This document shows positions 44,791 through 55,192 of a stretch of DNA of 64,000 nucleotides, piece by piece (position 1 is the first letter of the stretch; every line of letters begins with the position of its first letter). The stretch is taken from contig JAJEKV010000184.1 in NCBI GenBank assembly GCA_021234155.1, forward strand, positions 184,001 through 248,000, written 5' to 3'. Under the pieces are notes generated by a model, which was given only the letters and a program-made list of their open reading frames with translations, ran no database searches and had not been told where the DNA came from. The position numbers and the translations under genes were made by a program. The stretch is from Isoetes taiwanensis. Taxonomy: Eukaryota; Streptophyta; Lycopodiopsida; Isoetales; Isoetaceae.

Positions 44791-45508
44791 TGTACTATGG
44801 TTGAACCAAATATACATGCAAATTGTGGTTTGAATATGACAATTATATGTAAGTTTGAGAAATACCCACATAATTGGCTTTTCTATCTGCCATGCAGCCT
44901 TTTCATGATGATGTTCTGCTTTAAAGAGTTAGGCTGAAGGGGTAGGTGGAAGCAACGATGTCAGGGCTGTTGTTGCACTCACTGCATCACAGGAAGGTTG
45001 CACTCACTGCAGGCTACTTGGCTCAGAGTTTTCAAGCTCCTCATTTGTTCATTGTAGCTACGGTTTGGAGTTAATAGGCAGGACTGCCTTTGGGTAGAAA
45101 ACAAAGTCGTTTCCCCTTCCCAGCTGGGGGAGATTAGGATTTAAGGGCAGATATTTATGATGGACAGTTGGATCAAGAGGGAACTAAATGACGAAGCATT
45201 GGGCGGGAGACCAGGCTTTGTTAACAGTTGCTCAACTCATTAAGACATGCTTCTTGTGTTCCTGAGGGAACCTGAACCTCGGATTTCTGTGTGAGCTGAA
45301 CATATTGAGGTTGAAGTATATGCTGGTAGGTGAAAAGGCACTTGAGAGCGAGTGGACACCCCTTCTGGGGCAGGCTTGTCTGATATCCTGCGCTGCTAGA
45401 AGAAAGGGCATCCATCCCCTTAGTACAGAAATGGAATAGAGGTATAGCCACTTGTAGTACAGCAGAGCAGGGTAATATTCTAGGCCTAGTTAACGCGCAG
45501 AATGATAT
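44791..45508. other. Stretch without a supported gene
   Basis: Contains a short direct repeat (TTGCACTCACTGCA, twice near 44,973 and 44,998). Small ORFs on both strands lack any recognisable motif. Confidence 0.45.
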
Positions 45509-45910
45509 TTGCTATCAGATGCTCTTCAACTGCTTGCATCTTGGGATGGTGAGCTTCAGATGGCTACGACTTCAGATCTTAAAGTGATCTCTGCCTTTTT
45601 TCCAGCTGAAAAGAATGATACTTGTTCTTGGACTTCTAATCTTGGACTGACAAGCTTTATTGAGCTATCTGGTAGATCATTGTATGATAATGTTTTATCT
45701 GGCCTATTGTGGAGCCATTCCAATAAGGTCATGTACCCTGTTTTTGCTATCAATAGAAAATTAAAAAAGCTTGCCTACAAAAAAAAAAAAAAGGGATATG
45801 TACATAGAGCACTGCTCTTGCATTTCATTATCCAGTGTATTTGCTTTGAGGGAACAGAGATAGCACGTGCTGATAGCCTTATTCTTCCTGTGTGTCTTCG
45901 CATATTGTAA
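45509..45910 (+). other. Hypothetical 133-residue ORF
   Basis: Starts MLSDALQLLASWDGELQMAT. An A13 run inside it (45,780-45,792) encodes the lysines of LAYKKKKKG. Not recognised. The A run may mark the 3' end of an older retrocopy, in which case only the first ~90 residues (to VMYPVFAINRKLKKLAY) would be meaningful. Confidence 0.3.
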
Positions 45911-46165
45911 ACATCAGTAACAGCAAGATTGCTCAAGATTTCTGGATGGATTTGGAGGATTCTAGCACAACAGTGCGTCATATTTGTAGCGTCGCAGCAC
46001 ACTTTACGTAAACACGCTTTAATTTCTTACATCTACTTTAATTTCTGCTTTTCTATGGCATTTCTTATCATTTGGCATTTCTATTATCCAGCATCTTCCT
46101 GTTGGCATTCTATTATCCAGCATCTTCCTGAATTTAATTTGTTCATTGTATCTTTCCATTTATAT

Positions 46166-46292
46166 GCACCTCTCGTTTCGCTTATGCTCATTTATGATCG
46201 GGGGCGCCTATGATTTTGAGATGTCAAATTCGAGTTTACTTAAGGTTTTGATGGTATATCGAGCCTCTATACGGCTTCGCTTAAGGTTTTAG
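46166..46292 (+). repeat. 127-bp direct repeat, left member
   Basis: Starts GCACCTCTCGTTT and ends TTAAGGTTTTAG. It matches 46,578-46,704 with a few substitutions and no net length change. The spacing is 412 bases, as in a tiny terminal-repeat retroelement (TRIM-like). A primer-binding site was not established. Confidence 0.75.
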
Positions 46293-46577
46293 AATATCAA
46301 ATATGAGGGCTCGAACCTCTACCAACATGACTGAATGTCTCAATAAGACTATTGCAACCAATCTAACTAGTGAGGTAACGTGGATATTTTTTATCTTAAA
46401 TCAATGTTTTTTTTTTGTAACAACCTATTGAATAATTTTAGGGATAAGGTCTATAGTTTCAGGAATTATATCCATATCAAATCCCCCTGGAGTCCCTTGC
46501 TATTTTGATACATATTGGACTACCATAGTCGTCGGATCCGTCGATCCTACGGCATATACTGTATGTTGGAGCCTCTA

Positions 46578-46704
46578 GCACCTCTCGTTTCATTTATGCT
46601 CATTTATAATCGGGGGCGCCTATGATTTGGAGATGTCAAATACAAGTTTACTTAAGGTTTTGATGGTATATCGAGCCTCTATACGGCTTCATTTAAGGTT
46701 TTAG
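46578..46704 (+). repeat. 127-bp direct repeat, right member
   Basis: Partner of 46,166-46,292. Shared text includes GGGGGCGCCTATGATTT and TATATCGAGCCTCTATACGG. Confidence 0.75.
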
Positions 46705-46855
46705 TGATGGTGCTAAGATTTGTGTTTCTCTGCCTTGTGGTCAAGCTTTGCCTAGTTCAGTTATTTTTTTTTGTTGAAGAACGTCAGACTTTATTCACTC
46801 AAAGAGTCAAATACAAGTATAAATGCAGAGACAGGGATAAAATCTTAGCGGATAA

Positions 46856-47557
46856 GTGGAGACCCACCGAGTTATCATCAATAGTGGCCCTATATTCCTC
46901 AAATTTGATTTGCAGCTAACGAATGGTCCTCAACTTGCTGATTTGTTTTCCCAACTTGAACTTTTTGCAAATTTTCACGCTAAGCGAGATCGCCCTGCCA
47001 ATGTTCCTATTTCCTCTTCGCCTCTCACTTTTGCTTCCCCCAGAGCTGCGCCTCCTCAGTCCACGTCCTTTAATGATGCAACTGGTAAGGATGTTGACAT
47101 GCCCTCTGCCTCTAATATGCAGTTTGCACCAGTTTTTAGTGCTGATGCTAGAGCTAAATTGGAAAGGATTCAAGAGCAGCAGGAACGGCGTGAGAGAGCT
47201 ACAGATGGCTGGACAAAAGTTAATTTGAAGAAAGTTGCCCATAATAAATTTGCTCAGTCTGCCTCTCAGGCAGCACATCCTAGTGGAGATGGACATGATA
47301 CTGCACAACAGCATGCCATCATTCCTTTATCAGAGACTGAGGTACTCTGTGGAGGGCCAGAGCAGAGAGGAGGCTCTCCCTTGCCACAATCTGCACATAA
47401 CATGGAGAGGGTGGAGCACTGCGGAGGCTCCCCTCTGCCAATTGGTCCAGGACATAATGGAAGGGTGGAACAGAGAGGAGGCTCCCCCTTGCCACTTATT
47501 CACACACTAGTTAAGGTGCCCAGCGTTGCTGGGCATAAGCTAAAAATCTGTAGATGA
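46856..47557 (+). CDS. Hypothetical 233-residue low-complexity protein with GGSPLP repeats
   Basis: Open frame METHRVIINSGPIFLKFDLQ... A tract ending TTTGCAG (46,917) could be an acceptor, so the true exon may begin near QLADLFSQLELFANF. The middle is Ser/Pro/Ala-rich, then a charged helix (RAKLERIQEQQERRERATDG) and WTKVNLKK. The C-terminus has three ~22-residue repeats with the core GGSPLP (47,370-47,500). The WTKV stretch recalls L1 ORF1 N-termini, but this is weak. It may be a fragment of a retroelement ORF1. Confidence 0.4.
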   Translation: METHRVIINSGPIFLKFDLQLTNGPQLADLFSQLELFANFHAKRDRPANVPISSSPLTFASPRAAPPQSTSFNDATGKDVDMPSASNMQFAPVFSADARAKLERIQEQQERRERATDGWTKVNLKKVAHNKFAQSASQAAHPSGDGHDTAQQHAIIPLSETEVLCGGPEQRGGSPLPQSAHNMERVEHCGGSPLPIGPGHNGRVEQRGGSPLPLIHTLVKVPSVAGHKLKICR

Positions 47558-47654
47558 TAAGCCAGCAATGTTAATAAGGTTCAATTATTTATCTGCTTCT
47601 ATCCCTCAATTTTAGAACCCTATTACGGTATTGAAATTCTTTAAAAGAACCTTC

Positions 47655-47920
47655 GTATCTTGCCAGTAATGGTCCTCAAATGTATAATCCCTCGACACGG
47701 GCTCTCGGGGGCACACAAGGCACCCCTAACAGTAGTCGGGTCACAACCGAGGAGGTAAAGAGCGCCGCATCTAGCATGGATTCTGACTTAGAGGCGTTTA
47801 ATCATAATCCTACGCATGGTAGCTTCGCGCCACTGGCTTTTCAACCAAGCGCAATGACCAAGTATGCGAATCAACGGTTCCTCTCGTACTAAGTTGGATT
47901 ACTATTGCGGCACAGTGCAT

Positions 47921-47975
<55 letters not shown>

Positions 47976-47981
47976 ATTAAG
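47655..47981 (-). rRNA. Partial 25S/28S rRNA fragment (3' region incl. sarcin-ricin loop)
   Basis: The minus strand contains GGGAACGTGAGCTGGGTTTA, GACCGTCGTGAGACAGGTTA, AGTACGAGAGGAACC (sarcin-ricin loop), TTGATTCGCATACTTGGTCA, GCCAGTGGCGCGAAGCTACC and GCCTCTAAGTCAGAATCC. It breaks off sharply at 47,981. After GTCAGAATCC it reads ATGCTAGATGCGGCG, where plant 25S as I remember it reads GGGCTAGAAGC. It is a dispersed, non-functional fragment of ~325 bases. The plus-strand ORF across it (47,680-47,892) is a shadow of the rRNA. Confidence 0.9.
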
Positions 47982-49689
47982 TATATACCCTCAAACCTTA
48001 TAGTATTTTGCAAACTTTAGAAAACTTGTACAGGCATACCCCACAAATGAGGATCGCTATATATGGTTCAGATCAAGGAATAAAGGGAAAATATGCCCAT
48101 CGGACAGCTCTCGATGTCCGGAGTAACCCCCTATGTGAATATGCACCCAAACCAAAGGGGGTTTCAGGGGGATTTTAATTTAAATGCGTTGGATGCAATG
48201 GTTTGTGTTAATTATTGTTAATGGTAGTTATGTGTTGGTTATTACATCAGAAAAAATTTTGGGCCCTTCGGGCCCTAACAAACAAACAAATAAGAAATCC
48301 ACGAGGGAAAAACAAGCCAGTACAATTTGATCACGAGGGGAAAACAAGCCAGTACAATTTGACCATGTTGAGTATATTGCATTACATGAAATGATATTCT
48401 GATCTAATATTTTTTCATATACTTCATGTGCGTCTTTAAACAGATAGATAAATATAGATAGATAAAAGCAAAGCTAGGAAATCAACTACCAAATGAAATA
48501 AAACTACACAACTAAAGCCACATGACCTAGAAGGAAATGCAAGTGAAGACCAAAACAAAATCGGAGCACTCCAAATCCCCTGAAATGGGCTCTAAATGCC
48601 CGCTTAAACCTCAGTTGGTGCTTCAAAGACTATGATAAATCCAAGAAAATGTAAAAATTAAAACATATTGTTGTAGTTTGCGCACTGCCAGCACCTCTAT
48701 CACGCTTTAAGGTGATTATCTGGCGTAAGAGAATCAGAAAACACCCAGACTAGCTTACTTCTATATTACAACGACTTCGTACACTTACAACAAATACGAA
48801 AATGAGTCTACATGAAACACAGAGGTTATGCTTGTGAGCAAACCTAATAAAAGTACGGCCATCTGGTGACAAATTAAGACCCAAATGATAGTTGCCCGCC
48901 CTCTCGAGAAATCAAAGCATTAGATGAAGGCCTTCGGCAAGATAGGCGGTGTGTCTGTGCATACTATCCAGATTTGTGCATATATACAAAACTTACATAA
49001 GTGCTAGCGTCAGTTGCCAAGCATGAACCCTGTTCAGAGACACAGAGCACAAAGATATTGCATTAGAGTTTCAGAATCGTCACCTGTGTTTAGTTGTCTA
49101 CAGAATCGTCACTCCACAAAAGGCATCAGCGGCATCATCACATAGCAAAGCCATTGCCATCGCAAAGGGCAAAGCCCACCATCGCCGCTTTAAAACAGCT
49201 TTAAAATTAGCTGTTGCAGATTTGTGGAATGAAAGGGGAAATGCAGAAAATACATTAGAGCCAAATTCTTTTTTGATTTTTGGAGGATTTCTTTCTGGCT
49301 GCATCTAAAATCATAGGGAAATCATTTAAAATAAATTCCAAAAACATTTTCTGCCAGGCCGGATAATCCCAAATTAACAAGGTTGATAGACTGCCTTGTA
49401 TCGAAAACAAAACAAAACCACTTAATGAACAAATTCTATCCTATTGAAATCTCAGGCTAGCCTAGTGACATGAACCTACATGAAAATAAAAAAATACGTG
49501 GAAAATATGCAAGAAATACGCGAAGATCGAAAAAGAATCTGCTACAAAATGAAGAATCAAAATTACAATGGCTTGTGAGCAAGCAGAACATAAGAAAGAT
49601 GCCTGGAAGGCTCAAGACTGGTGTTGAACTGGAATGGTTCGACATGAATGAAAATCCTCTATATCTCCTCTATATCTATCTATCTACTC
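47982..49689. other. Intergenic stretch without a supported gene
   Basis: Contains a perfect GGGCCC-TTC-GGGCCC hairpin (48,261-48,275) and a ~32-bp direct duplication (48,297-48,361, CACGAGGG-AAAACAAGCCAG). Small ORFs are unsupported. Confidence 0.45.
48297..48361 (+). repeat. 32-bp direct duplication
   Basis: Two adjacent units of ATCCACGAGGGAAAAACAAG and GCCAGTACAATTTG, with one or two differences. Confidence 0.75.
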
Positions 49690-50040
49690 TATATATGTTC
49701 TTATGTTTGTCGCGCTTATCCGATCGTCCGTTCGAGATCCGACGGCTCACGTGGCTTTGGGACGTATCCTACGGCCCAGATGGCCTGGGAGTTTATATAT
49801 AATTCGTATAGACGCGATCCTACGGTCCAGGTTGATTTGATCCTAATCGTCGGTCCGAGATCCTACGGCTCACGTTGCTTTGGGACACATCCTATGGTGT
49901 ACATGACTTTGGGAATTATATGTAATAGATCCTATGGCTCATGTTGCGTGAGATCTCGACCCTTGATCGAGTCCAAGATCCTACGGCCCAAGTTGAATGC
50001 TCATCCCTTAGGAAAAGGCTTCTAAAATTTTTTATGTTGT

Positions 50041-50105
50041 GTGGGGGATTCGAACCCTGGCCATTGACCTCCCAACCCCCCATTCTAACCACTAGACCAA
50101 GCATT
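50041..50105 (-). repeat. tRNA-like SINE head, unit 1
   Basis: The minus strand reads GCTTGGTCTAGTGGTTAGAA (A-box-like, D-arm region) and, after ~30 bases, CAGGGTTCGAATCCC (B-box-like). The acceptor stem does not pair, so it is not a functional tRNA. Confidence 0.6.
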
Positions 50106-50189
50106 ATTCCATGAACAATTTATGTTTCAAATATACTTAAGGGTAATATTCCCATTAAGATAAAATAGACTATAACATTCTAGCTAGTT

Positions 50190-50257
50190 CAAGAAGGTTC
50201 TAGAATGTCCTGGAGGGCTCTAGAAAGTTCTAGAATCTTCTAGAAAGTTCTAGAACA
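50190..50257. promoter_or_regulatory. Heat-shock-element-like array, unit 1
   Basis: Contiguous alternating GAA and TTC triplets at 5-bp steps: GAA 50,223, TTC 50,228, GAA 50,233, TTC 50,238, GAA 50,243, TTC 50,248, GAA 50,253. This matches the heat-shock-factor consensus (nGAAn/nTTCn). It is also what a TTCTAGAA minisatellite would give, so function is an inference. Confidence 0.5.
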
Positions 50258-51218
50258 TAAGAGACCTAGGGGGGATCTAAGAAAATTCTTCCAGAAAGTT
50301 CCAAATTGTTCTAATAAGTTTTAGAATGTTCTAGAATGTAGGGGAATCTACGGGAATGTAAAGAAATCTAGGGAAATACTTCCAGAAATTTCTAGAATAT
50401 ATTGAAAGTCTTAGAATGTTTCAGAAAGTCTTAGAATGTTCTAAAAAGTTATAGAATGTAAAGGAATCCAGAAGAATTTAATAAAATGTAAGAAAATCTT
50501 ATAAAATGTAAAAAGAATCTAGGAAAATATTTACAAGCCTAGGGGAATCTCTTAAAATCTAGAGGGTTCTAAAGGAATCTTCATAAAATCTAAGGGAATC
50601 TAAGAAAATGTTGATGAAATCTTAGAGTATCTAAGGGAATCTTTATAGAATCGGAACCTAGGGCAATATCATAAAATCCAAATGAATCTAAGGGGATCTT
50701 CGTAGAATCTTGGAGAATCTAGGGAAATCTAATAGAATCTAGAGGGAATCTTATAAAATTTAGAGAAATGCTCACGAACCCTCTAAGAGAACCTTGATAG
50801 AACCTTAGAGAATCTATCAAGAGATTCTTTTACAAGAACTCGCACGTAGGAACATGTTAAAACTCGAACATGCACCGTAGGACGCATTAAATTTCTTGTC
50901 TATTATCTTTCTATCTATGTTCTTATGTTTGTCGCGCTTATCCGACCGTCCGTTCGAGATCCGACGGCTCACGTGGCTTTGGGACGTATCCTACGGCCCA
51001 GATGGCTTGGGAGTTTATATATAATCCGTATAGACGCGATCCTACGGTCCAGGTTGATCTGATCCTGACCGACGGTGCACATGACTTTGGAAATTATATG
51101 TAATAGATTCTATGGCTCATGTTGCGTGAGATCTCGACCCTTAATCGGGTCCAAGATCCTACGGCCCAAGTTGAATGCTCATCCCTTAGGAAAAGGCTTT
51201 TAAAACTTTTATGTTGTG

Positions 51219-51282
51219 TGAGGGATTCGAACCCTGGCCATTGACCCCTCAGCCCCCCATTCTAACCACTAGACCAAGCATT
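51219..51282 (-). repeat. tRNA-like SINE head, unit 2
   Basis: Same A- and B-box-like sequences as unit 1 with a few changes. Confidence 0.6.
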
Positions 51283-51367
51283 AATTCTATGAGTAACTTA
51301 TGTTTCACATATACTTAAGGGAGTGTTCCCGTTAAGATAAAATAGACTATAATATTCTAGCTAGTTC

Positions 51368-51423
51368 AAGAAGGTTCTAGAATGTTCTGGAAGGCTCTTC
51401 TAGAATCTTCTAGAAAGTTCTAG
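51368..51423. promoter_or_regulatory. Heat-shock-element-like array, unit 2
   Basis: GAA 51,370, TTC 51,375, GAA 51,380, TTC 51,385 and GAA 51,390 at 5-bp steps. After a phase slip comes TTC 51,398, GAA 51,403, TTC 51,408, GAA 51,413 and TTC 51,418. Confidence 0.48.
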
Positions 51424-52204
51424 AGCATAAGAGAATCTAGGGGGGACCTAAGAAAATTCTTCCAGTCCAAATTGTTCTAATACGTTTTAGAATGTTCTAG
51501 AATGTAGGGGAATCTACGGGAATGTAAGGAAATCTAGGGAAATACTTCCAGAAAGTTCCAGAATATATTGAAAGTCTTAGAATGTTCCAGGAAGTCTTAG
51601 AATGTTCTAAAAAGTTCCAGAATGTAAAGGAATCCAGAAGAATCTAATAGAATGTAAGAAAATCTTATAAAATGTAAGAGAATCTAGGAAAATATTTACA
51701 AGCCTAGGGGAATCTCTTAAAATCTGGAGGATCTAAAGGAATCTTCATAAAATCTAAGGGAATCTAAGAAAATGTTGATGAAATCTTAGAGTATCTAAGG
51801 GAAGCTTTATAGGATCTCTTTGAATCTAAGGGCAATCTGATAAAATCTAAATGAATCTAAGAGAATCTAAGGGGATCTTCATAGGATCTTGGAGAATCTA
51901 GGGAAATTTAATGGAATCTAGATAAAATTCAGAGAAATGCTCACGAACCGTCTAAGAGAACTTGGTAGAATCTTAGAGAATCTATGAATTTAGAGCATTC
52001 TCAAGATATTCTTTTACAAGGACTTGCACGTAGGAACATGCTAAAACTCGAACATGCACCGTAGGACGGATTAAATTTCTTGTATATGTATATCCAAAGC
52101 AATTGTCTAGATCATGCCATTCCAACGGATGACATCTTGAAATATTCTAGAACCTCCTAGAAGCTATTGCACATATGAGAAAGATGCAAGAGAATATCAC
52201 AATG

Positions 52205-52290
52205 GAAAATAGGTAGCGCACTTGGCAAAGATATATGGCTTGCAACTAGTGAGAGTTGTAAGTTCAAATTTTGTCTTGTGCAACTATCGT
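52205..52290 (+). repeat. tRNA-derived SINE-like head
   Basis: GTAGCGCACTTGGCAAAGAT resembles an A box region. GGCTTGCAACTAGTGAGAGT is followed by GTAAGTTCAAATTTTGTC, resembling a B box, and TTGTGCAAC. The order and spacing fit plant tRNA-derived SINEs. The 3' end is not defined. Confidence 0.4.
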
Positions 52291-52929
52291 TTTGCATCCA
52301 TGTGACGACTATATTTGTACATATGAGTATTAATAATAGTGCCCAGAGTTCCTGGGCATATGTTGGCAATATAAGATCAATAGGGATTGTGCACTCATTT
52401 GAAGATTCTCCTCGCCATACATTTCCTTGTAAAGCAATAAGCTGCAATTTGGATCAAATCCACCATAATTTTCACAAATTCAAATTGAAACACTTCCAGT
52501 CTGACTATTTTCTGATCATAGTAGTCAAGAATGATATAAGTTAATAGACTGATATGTCTCAAAAAGGGATTCCCATTTTTTAGATCTATGTTCCAAATGA
52601 TCGACGTTCTTTTATTCATGTTCGAGTGAGTACATGTATATATTTGCACATATGCATGCATATTATGAGAGCATGATCCAAATAATTGTCTTGTATTTTT
52701 TTTCAATTCTTCGAATTTAAAGAGGCAAGTTAGTCGTGTCTAGATCGAGATTTTAGTCCATGTTGGTTGCTTCTCTTAGTCACATATAACATGAGCTTTT
52801 CTAACATAGAGATCTCCAACTAGGTTCCAAATATAGAGGAACAAGAGTGTAATTATGTCTTCGTTTATTGACCCCATTCCACTCCACTCAATTGTGATTT
52901 AATAGCTCTAGTTTGCCTAACAAACCTTT

Positions 52930-52954
52930 AAAAAAAAAAAAAAAAAAAAAAAAA
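52930..52954 (+). repeat. A25 homopolymer
   Basis: Twenty-five A residues. Possibly the tail of an unrecognised retroelement upstream, such as the SINE-like head at 52,205; length is unreliable in homopolymers. Confidence 0.8.
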
Positions 52955-53297
52955 CAGAGGAAATGAAATGGAATGGCACTTGTAAACATATAAGGCAGAA
53001 ACCTGTGACTGATAAACTGGATTCATAATTATAAAATATATCAGAGATGTCGTGTGCATAGGTTGAAAGAAATTCAGGATCAAAAACATGTTTGTGTGCA
53101 AGGTGTAGATATAGAATTGCACATTCTTGTGACATTGCAATTGTGATATAGAATAAACACAAGTCAATATTCAATAAACTTTTAAAAACAACTGAAACGA
53201 TTGAAAGCTTGAATGATTGAAAAAATACTGGTTTTTGTAAGGCCCTGTTATAAGATCGATTTGTGCTATGGATAGGGGATGAACAATCTATCTTTTT

Positions 53298-53298
53298 T

Positions 53299-53329
<31 letters not shown>

Positions 53330-53342
53330 TATCTTATCTTAT
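53298..53342 (+). repeat. ATCTT pentanucleotide microsatellite
   Basis: About nine ATCTT units in a row. Confidence 0.9.
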
Positions 53343-53453
53343 ATATCCTTATCCTTATATATATACAATTATATTGAGTGCCACAAATGTTGGCAGTGCC
53401 ACAAATGGTGTAGAGATTGATGCCACAAATGTTGGTAGAGATTGATCTCTACT

Positions 53454-53475
53454 GGCCCATCTTTTAAGATGGGCC
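53454..53475. repeat. Perfect 22-bp palindrome
   Basis: GGCCCATCTT-TT-AAGATGGGCC. A related GGTCCATCTCTTAGATG stretch lies ~95 bases later, each after GATTGATCTCTAC, so it is part of a short duplication. GGCCCA is a motif common in plant promoters. Confidence 0.7.
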
Positions 53476-53954
53476 GGTCGAACGCTACCACCTGAACTCC
53501 CCAAGCACCCCTCTTGTTGGTGTACCAAAATTTTGGTACGATTGATCTCTACCGGTCCATCTCTTAGATGAACGCCCACAACAAAAGCCCCAAATAAGCC
53601 CCTTGATGCGAGTGTGTGTGTAGACATTTAAATCCTGGCCCATCTCAAATCGGGCGGCCCATGTTAAGCCCCCAAATTGACCCCTTTATTTGGGGCTTTC
53701 GATCTGTGGACGCCGGAGTTTGCCCTCTTCCCCATTTCCTCGTGCTCTTGTCCAGAAGAACTCCTCCATCTATGGCCGACATTGCGGACGCGGATATCAG
53801 TGCACGCCCGATCGTTTCAGACTTATCTTTCTCTACTTCCGCCCCGCTTTTCCTATGTCTCGACCCCGGATCCATTCTAGTGCCTCCTCTCGGTTTCTCG
53901 TTCAAAAGTAGTTGAAGCGTTTGATCAAAGCGGACTCAAATTTTTGCAAAAGAC

Positions 53955-54505
53955 ACAACTACAATATATCTTCATCATGCTATTACGATTATGCAGAAGC
54001 TCTCACACAACGAATGCCCGTGAAACTTGAAGTTTTCTTTTCTATGCTTATGATCTTCCCTATGAAGTGGTGATATACACCAATGTTATTGCCGTTTCAA
54101 CACTTATTTCCCGTGGTATATTTTGTGAATTAGGGATCGGAGGCAAATGATATGGCAATGTTGATGGCAAGATTGTACACGGGATCTTATGATATAATTG
54201 CTTTGAGGAACCGATATCATGGTATGAGTCCTTCTATAATGGGTCCGATGACACCACAAGACATGGAAATATAATGTTCCTCCGGTGCAAATCCGGGCTC
54301 ATTTATTCTAAAGAAAAATATGTTTATACTAGTTTTTGTAATCACCCATCTGCATACCTCGTGGATTTGGAGTGCATCATGTGTTAAACCCCGATCCATC
54401 TGAGGAGGCATTTTTGGATCAGAAGGAAAGCTTTTATGCAAAAAGACATTGCTAATCTAATTGAATCGGCACATCGGGTTCATCTAATTGAATCTCGAAC
54501 AATCC
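53955..54505 (+). pseudogene. AGXT2-like class-III aminotransferase fragment
   Basis: Pieces in order: DYAEALTQRMPVKLEVFF; then, after ~90 bases that may be an intron (acceptor GTGAATTAG), [20 protein letters not shown] and [45 protein letters not shown] with GTSG. This matches alanine-glyoxylate aminotransferase 2 / PYD4-type enzymes, which use pyridoxal phosphate in photorespiratory or pyrimidine/beta-alanine metabolism in mitochondria. The PLP lysine and the C-terminal half are missing, and frames change several times. Fragment only. Confidence 0.75.
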
Positions 54506-54640
54506 TCCTCGAAGTTCCTTCCGGGCTTGCAATACGTGATGCAAAGGCGTAAATGGCTTTGGCGTGGTGCTTTATTGGTCGGACTGGCTAGGGCGTCTTC
54601 CTCCGGAGATCCAATCAGGTAAATCGTGATTGAAGCTAAG

Positions 54641-54782
54641 GGATGATGAAATTAGAAGGGTTGTTGGATTTTATCACGTGAGAACAAAAATAATCCGGTT
54701 TTAATTGGTGAGCCTGGTGTTGGAAAGACAGCTGTAGTTGAGGGCTTAGCCCGGTGAGGATTGTTCGAGGAGATGTTCCTAG
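54641..54782 (+). pseudogene. ClpB/HSP101 AAA+ fragment (first Walker A)
   Basis: Reads [10 protein letters not shown], then [20 protein letters not shown] and, after a frame change, RIVRGDVP, ending at a possible donor AG|GTAGTA. This is the start of the first AAA+ domain of ClpB/HSP101 disaggregases. Where the family has LAQRIV, this reads CCCGGTGAGGATT, as if CAG had become CGGTG. About 45 of ~900 residues are present. Confidence 0.8.
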
Positions 54783-55192
54783 GTAGTACTTTTTGTCTTT
54801 TTTTATGCAGAATTCTTCTCTTTGTGTTAATGCATGAAAATAATTCTTCTCTTTGTGTTAATGATTGTCTTATATTTTTTTGTTCATCTTTGTTAGTAAT
54901 CTTATGGATGTCCAGAAGTTATAGCACTTGATATGGGAGCCCCGATTCTTTGGAGCTAAGTATAGGGGTGAATCAATTGTTCTTAAGATCAATTGCCTCA
55001 TGTTTCTTGCCATTGTCATAATCTTTGCCATCTCTTCTCTTTGTCCATTGTTGCATTACTCTAAATGTTGTGTTGTTCTTTACAGGGATCCAAAGCTGCG
55101 TCCGACCTTGATTTCAAAACGAGATCAGTCACCAAGGTATTAGAATTAGAGATTAAAGGCGTTAATTGGTTGAAATGTTGATATATGCGCAG

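Larger units (their letters stand above)
49690..50904 (+). repeat. 1.2-kb tandem element, unit 1
   Basis: Starts near TGTTCTTATGTTTGTCGCGC and matches unit 2 throughout (period about 1,223). The layout is: repeats of GATCCTACGGC(T/C)CA(C/A)GTTG; a tRNA-like block on the minus strand (50,041-50,105); an array of GAA-NN-TTC pentamers; ~600 bases of degenerate GAATCTAAGGGAATCTT repeats; and an end GCACCGTAGGACGCATTAAAT. No protein is encoded. The origin may be a SINE or a satellite-like element. Confidence 0.85.
50912..52082 (+). repeat. 1.2-kb tandem element, unit 2
   Basis: Second unit of the same element, about 90 percent alike by eye, with small deletions in the 5' portion. It ends GCACCGTAGGACGGATTAAAT. 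Confidence 0.85.

Noticed and set aside
47680-47892. Plus-strand ORF of 70 codons
   Set aside because: Entirely antisense to the 25S rRNA fragment; such ORFs are common false proteins.
50041-50105. Functional tRNA gene
   Set aside because: A- and B-box-like sequences are present but the acceptor stem does not pair, so it is called a SINE-like head.
49660-52090. CRISPR-like array, because of regularly repeated short motifs
   Set aside because: Repeats are degenerate, spacing is irregular, there are no unique spacers or cas genes, and the context is a plant nuclear genome.
52930-52954. Poly-A tail of a LINE
   Set aside because: No target duplication or retroelement coding sequence upstream was found.
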